DNA from: Paenalcaligenes faecalis
GTDB taxonomy: Bacteria > Pseudomonadota > Gammaproteobacteria > Burkholderiales > Burkholderiaceae_B
Assembly: GCF_027557445.1 (NCBI RefSeq)
Contig: NZ_CP106841.1
Span: 62,001-126,000 of the forward strand
Reading direction: 5' to 3'
Length of the DNA: 64,000 nucleotides
Under the pieces are notes generated by a model, which made no database searches, was not told where the DNA came from, and was given only the letters and a program-made list of their open reading frames with translations. Position numbers and translations under genes: made by a program. Numbering within the stretch: position 1 is the stretch's first letter; each line of letters opens with the position of its first letter. Below, in pieces: positions 19,543 to 26,730 of the stretch.

Positions 19543-20043
19543 TTACACCTTAGTACGCAGGTCTGCAAACAGACGTCGAATAAACTCAATGGAGAGCAAA
19601 GCAGCCCCAATTAATAACGGTAGACTCAACCACCACTCAGGGAAAATGAGTTCTTTAAACACCACACTTCCTTGCTGATGTGCATCTAATAACACCATGA
19701 ATGACTGCTGGGTTAAGACACCACAAACCAATAAACCAATGAGATTGCATAAAAGCGAGAGGAGGCGTTGTAGCGTTTTGGGTAAAATGTTAACCAGCAC
19801 ATCCACCCGAATATGACCATTGTGATAGAGCAGCCACGGAGCAGCGATAAAGGTGGCAATCATTAGCATGTATTCAGTAATCTCTACGCCAGCAGGAATA
19901 AGATCAATGTTCAGATTACGTAAAACAACATCAGCGGTGACAAGTAGGCTCATTAAACCAAACGTGATGGCGGCGATCGCTCCGCAGCTAGACATAATGA
20001 GGTGGTAAAGGCGGTTTGCACTGGGGGCAGGTATATCAGACAT
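19543..20043 (-). CDS. dctQ: TRAP transporter small permease (DctQ-like)
   Basis: A 166-residue protein with four hydrophobic helices and the DctQ pattern VLRNLNIDLIPAGVEITEYMLMIATFIAAPWLLYHNGHIRVDVL. It couples the binding protein to the DctM subunit in the inner membrane. It follows dctP by 74 bp; that gap holds a terminator-like hairpin (20072-20104), so dctQM is probably expressed at a lower level than dctP. Confidence 0.88.
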   Translation of the reverse strand: MSDIPAPSANRLYHLIMSSCGAIAAITFGLMSLLVTADVVLRNLNIDLIPAGVEITEYMLMIATFIAAPWLLYHNGHIRVDVLVNILPKTLQRLLSLLCNLIGLLVCGVLTQQSFMVLLDAHQQGSVVFKELIFPEWWLSLPLLIGAALLSIEFIRRLFADLRTKV

Positions 20044-20071
20044 GATTCAACATATAAAACAGGATAAGGAG

Positions 20072-20104
20072 AAAAAAGCACCGTAGTCAGTACGATGCTT
20101 TTTT
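20072..20104 (-). terminator. Partial terminator/attenuator between dctP and dctQ
   Basis: Read on the minus strand the hairpin is AAAAAAGCA-x-CGTA / TACG-x-TGCTTTTTT with one internal mismatch and a 5-base loop, ending in a U run. It lies inside the dctPQM operon, so it probably lets only part of the transcripts through, giving more binding protein than permease. Confidence 0.7.
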
Positions 20105-20117
20105 ATTTTTCAAAGGA

Positions 20118-21092
20118 TTAGGCAGGGTCTTTTCCAAAGAGTCGTTCTATTTCAGGGGCAGTAGATGGGCTAACTTTATATAGGTTTTCCCAGCCCGCTT
20201 TGTAGGCTTTGTTGATTAAGTCCGCAGAGGCCTCGTCGGAGAGTTTAAGTACCTGTACGCCAGCGTCCTCTTGGCGTTTTTTCTCTTGTTCGCCTCGGGC
20301 TAGTTCGGGCTCATTCAGTGACTCTACCCATTCAATTTGTTTGGTTAAGAACTCTTTTTGTTCATCATTGAGTTTTTCCCAGCTTTTCTTGTTCATAAAG
20401 AAACTAACCTCGACGTTGTAGAAGCCAGGCTCAACGCGATATTTTGTTTTTTCTTGCCAGCCTAGATCTAATAAACCAACAGAAGGCCAACCATAGCCAT
20501 CTACTACACCACGTTCAAGGGCGGTGTAGGTTTCGCCAGGCGCAATTTGCAGTGCAGTTGCCCCTAAAGAGCGCAATAAGGCAAGATAGACGGGTGTACT
20601 GCGGATTTTGAAGCCTTTTAATTCGGCTTTATCAATGGGCTTATTCACATACAGATGGTATTGCAAACCATCTGTGACACGGGCTAACCACAGCATATTG
20701 GCTTTGTCTTGGTGGATTTGATCCATTAAGGCATGACCACCATTTTCGCGTAGTTCTTGAATACGACGATCGGTAAGTGTCATCGCTAAGGCTTCGGGGA
20801 CTAAGTTGGCATGGAATACGGCACTGCTGTTTGCAAAGTCCACTACGCCAGAACGCACTGCATTCCCGACCTCAAAGGTAGGAATAGACTCTGGGCCACC
20901 TACCACTTGAATCTGTAGAATGCCTTTGCCCTCGTTGTTGACCTTTTCTACGAAAGCATTGAAGCGCTCTGAGTAAAAAGCATCTTGGTTAAAGGCGGTG
21001 ACGGCCTTTAAGGTCACTTCGGCAGCCTGGAGGCCGAAAGCGCTAAGAGCAAGTGCTGCCCCTAATACAAAGCGTGTGGTTTTTTTGTACAT
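20118..21092 (-). CDS. dctP: TRAP transporter periplasmic substrate-binding protein (DctP-like)
   Basis: Periplasmic binding subunit. A Sec signal peptide (MYKKTTRFVLGAALALSAFG, cut probably after LQA) is followed by a DctP domain. The conserved arginine that holds the substrate carboxylate is in the GFKIRSTPVYLALLRSLGA region, and the family's YTALERGVVDG motif follows. Start ATG 21092 has AGGAAAACATC in front; an ATG 21 bases further upstream lacks a ribosome site. Several TRAP binding proteins with DGYGWPSVGLLD-type pockets bind non-C4 acids, so I do not assign a substrate. Confidence 0.88.
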   Translation of the reverse strand: MYKKTTRFVLGAALALSAFGLQAAEVTLKAVTAFNQDAFYSERFNAFVEKVNNEGKGILQIQVVGGPESIPTFEVGNAVRSGVVDFANSSAVFHANLVPEALAMTLTDRRIQELRENGGHALMDQIHQDKANMLWLARVTDGLQYHLYVNKPIDKAELKGFKIRSTPVYLALLRSLGATALQIAPGETYTALERGVVDGYGWPSVGLLDLGWQEKTKYRVEPGFYNVEVSFFMNKKSWEKLNDEQKEFLTKQIEWVESLNEPELARGEQEKKRQEDAGVQVLKLSDEASADLINKAYKAGWENLYKVSPSTAPEIERLFGKDPA

Positions 21093-21131
21093 GATGTTTT
21101 CCTGAGAACCCAAAGCAAAGTATGAATATTG

Positions 21132-21153
21132 ATATATTTATAGTTAAATATAT
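21132..21153. promoter_or_regulatory. Perfect 9-bp inverted repeat upstream of dctP
   Basis: ATATATTTA (21132-21140), spacer TAGT, TAAATATAT (21145-21153), about 40 bp before the dctP ATG. This is the position of an operator over the promoter; it is purely A+T, so chance is less unlikely than for mixed sequence. Confidence 0.4.
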
Positions 21154-21204
21154 TACAGATAAACTATTGGTTTGACTCTATAGGGTTTGTACGTATTTAG
21201 CTAA

Positions 21205-21246
21205 AAAGTCGTTAAAAATAGATAGGAATGAAGCGTTAACGACTTT
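21205..21246. promoter_or_regulatory. Perfect 11-bp inverted repeat between dctP promoter and IS607-type element
   Basis: AAAGTCGTTAA (21205-21215) and TTAACGACTTT (21236-21246) with a 20-base spacer. Arms are of mixed composition, so it is unlikely to be accidental. It may be a regulator site for the TRAP operon or a relic of whatever the element displaced. No gene could be recognised in 21114-21348; a short plus-strand reading frame ATG near 21271 runs into the element end. Confidence 0.45.
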
Positions 21247-21348
21247 GCACTATGGGGCTAAGGTACAATTTATGCGTCTACCGCCTTTGAGTCGTATTCC
21301 TATGCCTTTATATCTGTATGCCGTTCTGCAATACCTACGCAAAACCAG

Positions 21349-22554
21349 TCATTTTTGACTAAATCTGCTGCTTGCTTCCTGCTTCACCGAGGCCGGTTTC
21401 ACCGCGCTCTTGCGAGTGCGGCCAGCGCCTTCCTCTCCACAGGCTGACACGGTGGAACTCACCGCCATGTTCTTCAGATTGGTTGCCGCGTTCAGGTCGC
21501 GGTCATGGACCACGCCACAGGCGGGGCACGTCCACTCGCGCACGACCAGCGGCAGAGCTTCGAGCCTGTGCCCGCAAGCCGAACACGTCTTGCTGCTCGG
21601 GTAGAACCGATCTGCCACAACGACCTGCCCGCCGCGCATCACCGTCTTGTATTCCAGTTGCCGACGGAACTCGAAGAAGCCCATATCGGCGATGGAGCGG
21701 GCCAGATGGCGGTTCCTCACCATGCCGCGCACGTTCAGGTCCTCAATGCCAATGGTGTGGAATCGGCGCGTGAGGTCCGTCGTGAGCTTGTGCAGGGCGT
21801 CCGAACGGATCGCGGCAATGCGGGCATGCAGCCTCGCCAGCTTCGCCTTGGCCTTCTTGCGATTGGCTGATCCTTTTTGTTTGCGGCTCAGACTGCGCGA
21901 GAGCCGTTGCAACCGGGCCTGCAGCGCCTTGTGAGGCTTCGGACCGGGGATCGGCGGCTCTCCCGTTGAGAGCGTCGCCAGCGCCGCAACACCCAAATCC
22001 ACGCCCACCACGCCTTGGTTTTTAGCTTGGGGTAGATGTGAATCGTCTTGGGTATCCACGGCAATGCTGACAAACCAGCGGTCGGCCACACGGGAGACCG
22101 TGGCCGACAGGATCTTGCCCGCGAAGCGCAACGACTCGCGCATGCGCACCCATCCCAGATTGGGGATGCGTATGCGGCAGCCGTCGATGCTGAACTGGTC
22201 ATTGGTGAGCGTGAAACGGTCGTGCACGCCCTTCTTGCGGGGCTGCGGATATTTGGCGCGGCCAGCGAAGAAGTTCTGAAATGCTTGCCCCAACTGAATG
22301 ATCGCCATTTGTGGCGCGTTCTTGGTGACTTCAAGCATCCAGGGAAATTGCTCGCGCTTGATGGCATTCAACTGGCGGCGCAGCGCCGCCTGTGTGGGCT
22401 TGGTTTGGCGGTTGTCCAACTTCCATGCCTCATATTGGCATTTCCACTCAGCCAGCGCCCAATTGTAAGCAAAGCGGGCCGTGCCTGCTGCGCGGGCAAA
22501 GTAGGTCGCCTGTACGTTGTTCGGATCAAGCGCGATGCGATGCGCGATCAGCAT
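21349..22554 (-). CDS. tnpB: TnpB RNA-guided endonuclease (OrfB of IS607-type element)
   Basis: Transposon-encoded RNA-guided DNA nuclease, relative of Cas12, which cuts element-free copies of the donor site and so helps element retention. It is full length (401 aa) and all key residues are visible: RuvC Asp186 (GVDLG), Glu271 (GIEDLN), Asp353 (HDRDLNAA), and a four-Cys zinc ribbon C324/C327/C343/C346. The N-terminal part has the OrfB helix-turn-helix region and RFAYNWALAEW. Its start overlaps the 3' end of tnpA by 7 bp. The guide-bearing reRNA should span the gene's 3' end and the bases just below 21349. Intact, so probably active. Confidence 0.93.
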   Translation of the reverse strand: MLIAHRIALDPNNVQATYFARAAGTARFAYNWALAEWKCQYEAWKLDNRQTKPTQAALRRQLNAIKREQFPWMLEVTKNAPQMAIIQLGQAFQNFFAGRAKYPQPRKKGVHDRFTLTNDQFSIDGCRIRIPNLGWVRMRESLRFAGKILSATVSRVADRWFVSIAVDTQDDSHLPQAKNQGVVGVDLGVAALATLSTGEPPIPGPKPHKALQARLQRLSRSLSRKQKGSANRKKAKAKLARLHARIAAIRSDALHKLTTDLTRRFHTIGIEDLNVRGMVRNRHLARSIADMGFFEFRRQLEYKTVMRGGQVVVADRFYPSSKTCSACGHRLEALPLVVREWTCPACGVVHDRDLNAATNLKNMAVSSTVSACGEEGAGRTRKSAVKPASVKQEASSRFSQK

Positions 22555-23174
22555 TGCGATGCCTCCACGGCGGCCTTTACGCCATCGAGCAGTTTCTGAT
22601 TCTTACGCGAGCGCGAGCCATACAGTCGTGCGCTGAATACGGTAATAATCTCCAGCACGTCCTTCGCCAGATCTTCCTCGAACGTCGTGTCTTCGCCTTG
22701 GTTGAGGATCACCACCTCGACGCCCTTGGCTTCGCAAATGGCGAACACCAGTTCCGCACCGAAGCGCAGCAGCCGATCTTTGTGCGTGATCACCAAGCGC
22801 CCGATTTGGCCGTCGATGATGGCCTCCAGCAGCTTTTTGAGGCCCTTCTTGTGGTAGTTCATGCCGGAGCCAAGATCAGCGATGACCTCGAATGTCCAGC
22901 CTTGGCGGGCGCAGTACAGTTCCAGCACCTGCTTTTGGCGCTCCAAATCATCCTTCTGGTCGTGGCTGGAGACGCGGGCATAAGCCACGGTGCGGCGCTG
23001 CGTGTCCGCCGCAGCGCGGAACAGTTCGGGCTTGAGCTTGGCGAGGTCGTAGCGGCGGTGGCCGCCCGCCGTGTACTCGGCGGCCAGTCTGCCCGACGCC
23101 TCCCAGCGGCGCAGGGTCGTGATGGACACGCCCAGCGCCTTGGCGGCTTCACCTATGCTAACTAATCTCTCCAT
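22548..23174 (-). CDS. tnpA: IS607-family serine recombinase (TnpA)
   Basis: Transposase of the element. The N-terminal MerR-like helix-turn-helix (SIGEAAKALGVSITTLRRWE, about 6-25) is followed by a resolvase catalytic domain with YARVSS (nucleophile Ser about 69), the DDLERQ helix and a GLKKLLEAI/RLVITHKDRLLRFG core. Length about 208 aa, normal for IS607. Start ATG 23174 gives MERLVSIG; a longer in-frame ATG exists at 23195. The palindrome CTCTCC/GGAGAG (23167-23183) surrounds this start codon and could be the protein's own operator. It generates a circular intermediate and inserts with little target specificity. Confidence 0.92.
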   Translation of the reverse strand: MERLVSIGEAAKALGVSITTLRRWEASGRLAAEYTAGGHRRYDLAKLKPELFRAAADTQRRTVAYARVSSHDQKDDLERQKQVLELYCARQGWTFEVIADLGSGMNYHKKGLKKLLEAIIDGQIGRLVITHKDRLLRFGAELVFAICEAKGVEVVILNQGEDTTFEEDLAKDVLEIITVFSARLYGSRSRKNQKLLDGVKAAVEASQC

Positions 23175-23206
23175 ATTGGAGAGTATTGCATACATTTAAT
23201 AATGAT

Positions 23207-23632
23207 TCAATCGAACAGTTCGAGCCCTATTTCCCCTGCTGCTATTAAGCGGCTGTGGTGGTGCATATTGTGACTACCGTACCGGGACACATTAAAACCT
23301 TGCAGTAAATAGGTGGCCTTGACCATGCCTGTAGCAATAGCAGCTTGTTCTGCCTCTAGCCACGCCATGCGGGTAAGAGGATTGTTTTGCTGTGCTAAAT
23401 GAATGATTTCAGGCAGCGTATACAGATGATCTTGCTCTATTTTGTCGGTTAGGGTGGGCTGTAATTGACGTAAATCGAATTGGGGCTCCACTGCAAAAGA
23501 GGCGACGCCTGATTCGGGCCCAACAGTGCGAGTTGATTCCGTAGGAGCAATAAGAGGCTCTGTGGTGGGCAACATCGTGCAGCCCGTTACAAAGGTGCTT
23601 AAAAGTAATAAAGAAAAGGATCGCTGTATCAC
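23207..23632 (-). pseudogene. Truncated TolC-family outer-membrane efflux lipoprotein (N-terminal ~140 aa)
   Basis: A lipoprotein signal (LLLLSTFVTGC, Cys about residue 18) is followed by the start of a TolC-type efflux protein: YTLPEIIHLAQQNNPLTRMAWLEAEQAAIATG is the standard first helical repeat of this family. The reading frame ends at ELFD and stop right beside the IS607-type element, where relatives continue for ~300 residues (LLFDFG). The missing part is not found on the far side of the element, so insertion was accompanied by a deletion or rearrangement. No partner MFP/RND genes are nearby. Probably non-functional. Confidence 0.7.
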
Positions 23633-23738
23633 GGGTAGCCCGCTTGATGATTTGGTATTTATTTTAATACGTGTAAGTGTACCGTTAACTAAGGGCGATA
23701 AATCAGTCTTTGCTTATTTTGATGAGTTAGATGGATAG

Positions 23739-24704
23739 TTACTCGGATTTTTGCAAAGTAACAGAGGGCCGCACACCATACTGGCGTTGATAATCAACCG
23801 CGAACTGGCCTAAATGAGTAAAGCCAGCGAGTAGGGCGATCTGGGTTACGGTGTGCTGCTGAGGGTCAGCATCCAGAAGTTGTTGGTGGGCCTGTTCTAA
23901 GCGCTGTTGTTTGACGTATTGCATAGGACTGAGGCCAACGAATTGTTTAAAACTGGCATACAGACTACGTGTGCTGATACCAACGGCGGCCGCAATAAGA
24001 CTGACGGTAAGAGGGGCTGTGAGCTGCTGTTGAATATAGTCTTTGGCTTGTTTGATGACGTGTGGGGTGACGCGGAGATTGGGCGCCAGCTGTTGATTAT
24101 GGGGCCAAATCTCAAACAAAGTAGCGAAGAAAGTGTCTTCGAGTCGCTGTATCGCCTGTGGGCTATCAAAAAGCACACCCTCAGAGGCCTCTGAGAACTG
24201 CCATTGCAATAGATGCCAAAGGCTTTGCCCTGCACCTTGTTGTAGTCGTTGTAATGGGGAAAACAGCAATGCGCCGTGTAGAGGGCGTTGGTAGTGCTGT
24301 TGGAAAAACTGCTCTAGGCTGGATCGGCAGATACGCACGAAAAGCTTATTGGCTTGGTCGCTGTGTTGCATCTCAAATTCTTGATCGGGGTTCAACATAG
24401 ATGCCATCGTTACATCATAGTTAAAGCGCTGATTATTGACTTGGATTTGCTCGTGCCCATCAATGGGAATCTGTAGTAGATAAAAATTTTCTAAAGGCTG
24501 AGGACGAATATGTACCGCTGCCCCATAACGCAACCGTCCAAAACCTAAGCGTGGACTAGGGCGGTAGTAGAGTTCTGTATTTAGTGCCTGATCTCGACGA
24601 TAGAGTTGTAGGTCGTGAGGGCATAGCACAGCGGCAACGTGTGATTGGACCTGATCCAGATCAGTAGACTGCAGTTGTGCATAGCGATGAAGAATACGCT
24701 GCAT
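23739..24704 (-). CDS. AraC family transcriptional regulator
   Basis: A 321-residue activator-type regulator with an N-terminal AraC-binding-like (cupin-like) domain (about 30-200) and a C-terminal pair of helix-turn-helices: LTVSLIAAAVGISTRSLYASFKQFVGLSPMQYV, then VTQIALLAGFTHLGQFAVDYQRQYGVRPS. It is transcribed away from the flavin monooxygenase gene 235 bp to the right, so it probably controls that gene. The inducer is unknown. Glutamine is unusually frequent. The intergenic region 24705-24938 is AT-rich and contains no gene; I could not fix a promoter there. Confidence 0.86.
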   Translation of the reverse strand: MQRILHRYAQLQSTDLDQVQSHVAAVLCPHDLQLYRRDQALNTELYYRPSPRLGFGRLRYGAAVHIRPQPLENFYLLQIPIDGHEQIQVNNQRFNYDVTMASMLNPDQEFEMQHSDQANKLFVRICRSSLEQFFQQHYQRPLHGALLFSPLQRLQQGAGQSLWHLLQWQFSEASEGVLFDSPQAIQRLEDTFFATLFEIWPHNQQLAPNLRVTPHVIKQAKDYIQQQLTAPLTVSLIAAAVGISTRSLYASFKQFVGLSPMQYVKQQRLEQAHQQLLDADPQQHTVTQIALLAGFTHLGQFAVDYQRQYGVRPSVTLQKSE

Positions 24705-24938
24705 ATCTACTCCGAAAATTAACTGTAATTACTATAGTACTAATTATTTTATATCTAATCTATTAGTACATTTACGTAGTGATAGCAAGGGCTTAGCCGC
24801 GATTTATACCTATGGTTTTCACCAGTGCATTCGGTTGCACTTTTTCGATAGCCATGCAGCTTTTTGATAGCTGATCGAAGGTGTGCTCTCTAGAATAAAA
24901 ATATAACAATTACCCTGTTTTTCTAGCCGGAGACGACC

Positions 24939-26027
24939 ATGAGCCAAAATAGCCTTTTAGCTAAAGATCATTTTTTATTAGGAACCTTTGCTACCAACTG
25001 TGGTGGCGGAATGACCGTATCTAAACTTCCTGAACGGTGGCAGGCCACGTGGGAAAACAACCTAACATTAGCTCGATTATTAGATGACGCAGGCATTGAT
25101 TTCATGTTGCCTATTGCTCGTTGGGTTGGTTACAGAGGCGAAACTGATTTTCATGGTTATGTACTGGAGACCGTGACTTGGGCAACGGCCTTATTGGCCC
25201 ATACAAAAAATATTAATATTTTTGCGACGGTGCATACTGTGGCAAATCATCCGGTTGTGCTAGCAAAACAGATTGCGACCATGGCACAAATGAGCGGTAA
25301 TCGGGTGGGGTTAAACATTGTGGCAGGCTGGAATAAGCCAGAGTATGACGCACTGGGATTAGATTTACCGAATGATCATGAAACGCGTTATGGCTATGCC
25401 CAAGAATGGTTTGATATAGTGCGCAAACTATGGGATCACGAAGGCCGTTTTGACTGGGAGGGCAAATACTTTACGTTGAATCAGGTCCATGGTGATCCTA
25501 GACCTGACTGCCATCCTCCTATCTTTAATGCGGCCGGATCAGGTCAGGGCCGTGATTTTGCCAGCAGCAATGCGAACTTTTTGTTTACTCCCGCGATGGA
25601 ACTAGAGCGTTCTCGTAAAGAGGTCGTGGAGCTAAAACAAATGGCGGCAGACAAAGGCCGCAATGTGGATGTGATGACTTTCTCGCATGTGATATGTCGC
25701 CCTACACAGGCTGAGGCCGAAGCCGAATGGCAGCGTATGCTCGATAATGCCGATACAGATGCAGTAGACAATTTGGTTAATTTGCAGTTTGCGCATGCCC
25801 ATTCTTTTCCACACGAACTATTAGAGCAAATCCGTGAGCGCATGACAGTGGGACATGGTGGCTTTCCGCTTGTGGGTACACCCGAGCAGGTCGCTGATAA
25901 AATTTGTGCTTTACATGAGGCCGGATTCCGTGGCACAACCCTTTCTTTCTTTGATTACGTGAAAGAATTCCCTTATTTCCGTGATGAAGTATTGCCTATT
26001 TTAAAAGCGCGCGGTATTCGTCAGTAA
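24939..26027 (+). CDS. LLM-class FMNH2-dependent monooxygenase
   Basis: Bacterial luciferase-like (TIM-barrel) flavin monooxygenase, 362 aa, of the group containing alkanesulfonate, dimethyl-sulfone and pyrimidine (RutA) oxygenases. Diagnostic segments are ARLLDDAGIDFMLPIARWVGYRG, the substrate/flavin loop INIFATVHTVANHPVVLAKQIATM, and NRVGLNIVAGWNKPEYDALG. It needs reduced FMN, which the flavin reductase encoded next on the same strand can supply. ATG 24939 is preceded by AGCCGGAGACG. An AraC regulator is divergent. Without ssu, sfn or rut partners the substrate cannot be stated; an organosulfur or N-heterocyclic compound is a guess from family. Confidence 0.88.
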   Translation: MSQNSLLAKDHFLLGTFATNCGGGMTVSKLPERWQATWENNLTLARLLDDAGIDFMLPIARWVGYRGETDFHGYVLETVTWATALLAHTKNINIFATVHTVANHPVVLAKQIATMAQMSGNRVGLNIVAGWNKPEYDALGLDLPNDHETRYGYAQEWFDIVRKLWDHEGRFDWEGKYFTLNQVHGDPRPDCHPPIFNAAGSGQGRDFASSNANFLFTPAMELERSRKEVVELKQMAADKGRNVDVMTFSHVICRPTQAEAEAEWQRMLDNADTDAVDNLVNLQFAHAHSFPHELLEQIRERMTVGHGGFPLVGTPEQVADKICALHEAGFRGTTLSFFDYVKEFPYFRDEVLPILKARGIRQ

Positions 26028-26048
26028 TTCGTTAGCGTCACTTTTTGT

Positions 26049-26092
26049 GCTGCAAAGCCGATTAAGCCTCAGGTTTTGCAGCCATTTTTTTC
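26049..26092 (+). terminator. Rho-independent terminator after the flavin monooxygenase gene
   Basis: Stem GCTGCAAAGCC (26049-26059) with GGTTTTGCAGC (26072-26082), one G-T wobble, followed by a seven-T run. It separates the monooxygenase from the flavin reductase, which therefore probably has its own promoter or depends on read-through. Confidence 0.8.
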
Positions 26093-26139
26093 TTAGCTGT
26101 TAAAATGCGCTATACGCTTTTTTGTGATGATGATTTTTT

Positions 26140-26649
26140 ATGACGACAGACACCTCTTTTTCCGTTGCAGACAGCACGAGCTATAAACATGGCATGCGCC
26201 ATTTGGTTGGGGCGACGTGTGTAATTACTGCCGAGCACCAAGGGCAAAAATCAGGCTTAACCGCAACGTCAGTCACTTCGGTTGCCGCCGAACCACCCGA
26301 GCTATTGGTCTGTATAAATCAAGACACCTCAGCGTGGCCGTTAATTGAAAAAAGCGGTTGTTTTGGGGTAAATGTATTGGCTCTAGAACAACAGCAAGTG
26401 GCCTTGCAGTTTGCTGGGGTAGGGGGCATTAAAGGCGCGCAACGCTATGAAAATGCGAACTGGACGCAGCACAATGGAATTTGGCTATTAGATGATGCCC
26501 CTGCCGTGTTTGCTTGTAGAGTTAGCGAAATTATCATTCGTCACAGCCACGCCTTAGTGTTAGGCACTGTAGAATACGTGCGCAGTGCAGATCAGACTAT
26601 TGATCCTTTATTGTACTGGCAGGGCAAATTTGGCACTTTTCATAAATAG
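26140..26649 (+). CDS. Flavin reductase (HpaC/RutF-like, NAD(P)H:FMN oxidoreductase)
   Basis: A 169-residue flavin reductase-like split-barrel protein. It carries the characteristic HLVGATCVITAEHQGQKSGLTATSVTSVAAEPPELLVC segment, INQDTSAWPLIEKSGCFGVNVL, and the C-terminal PLLYWQGKFGTF. It would reduce FMN with NAD(P)H and pass it to the adjacent luciferase-type monooxygenase, forming a two-component system. It lies 112 bp downstream on the same strand, beyond a terminator. Confidence 0.87.
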   Translation: MTTDTSFSVADSTSYKHGMRHLVGATCVITAEHQGQKSGLTATSVTSVAAEPPELLVCINQDTSAWPLIEKSGCFGVNVLALEQQQVALQFAGVGGIKGAQRYENANWTQHNGIWLLDDAPAVFACRVSEIIIRHSHALVLGTVEYVRSADQTIDPLLYWQGKFGTFHK

Positions 26650-26692
26650 TACGTTTCAATGTCTGATAAGCTATTTTTCTATCAGCCCTAAA

Positions 26693-26724
26693 AAAAGAGC
26701 TTGGTTTATGCCAAGCTCTTTTCT
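26693..26724 (+). terminator. Rho-independent terminator after flavin reductase gene
   Basis: 12-bp perfect stem AAAAGAGCTTGG / CCAAGCTCTTTT around a 6-base loop. Read the other way it also has a T-rich arm, so it may once have terminated the convergent MCE operon before the IscB element was inserted between. Confidence 0.88.
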
Positions 26725-26730
26725 ATTCAT

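Larger units (their letters stand above)
21349..23195 (-). mobile_element. IS607-type insertion sequence (serine recombinase tnpA + tnpB)
   Basis: Two overlapping minus-strand genes, a MerR-HTH serine recombinase and a TnpB nuclease, in the order typical of IS607. The region is markedly richer in G+C than its surroundings, showing recent arrival from a different background. Exact ends are not determinable: IS607 elements lack terminal inverted repeats and target duplications. The right end lies before 23207, where a TolC-type gene is cut; the left end lies somewhere in about 21290-21349, where the TnpB guide RNA scaffold and its end would be. Confidence 0.85.

Noticed and set aside
21505-22599. 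Long open frames on the plus strand over the IS607-type genes
   Set aside because: They are antisense to well-supported tnpB/tnpA and arise from the high G+C content, which makes stops rare.
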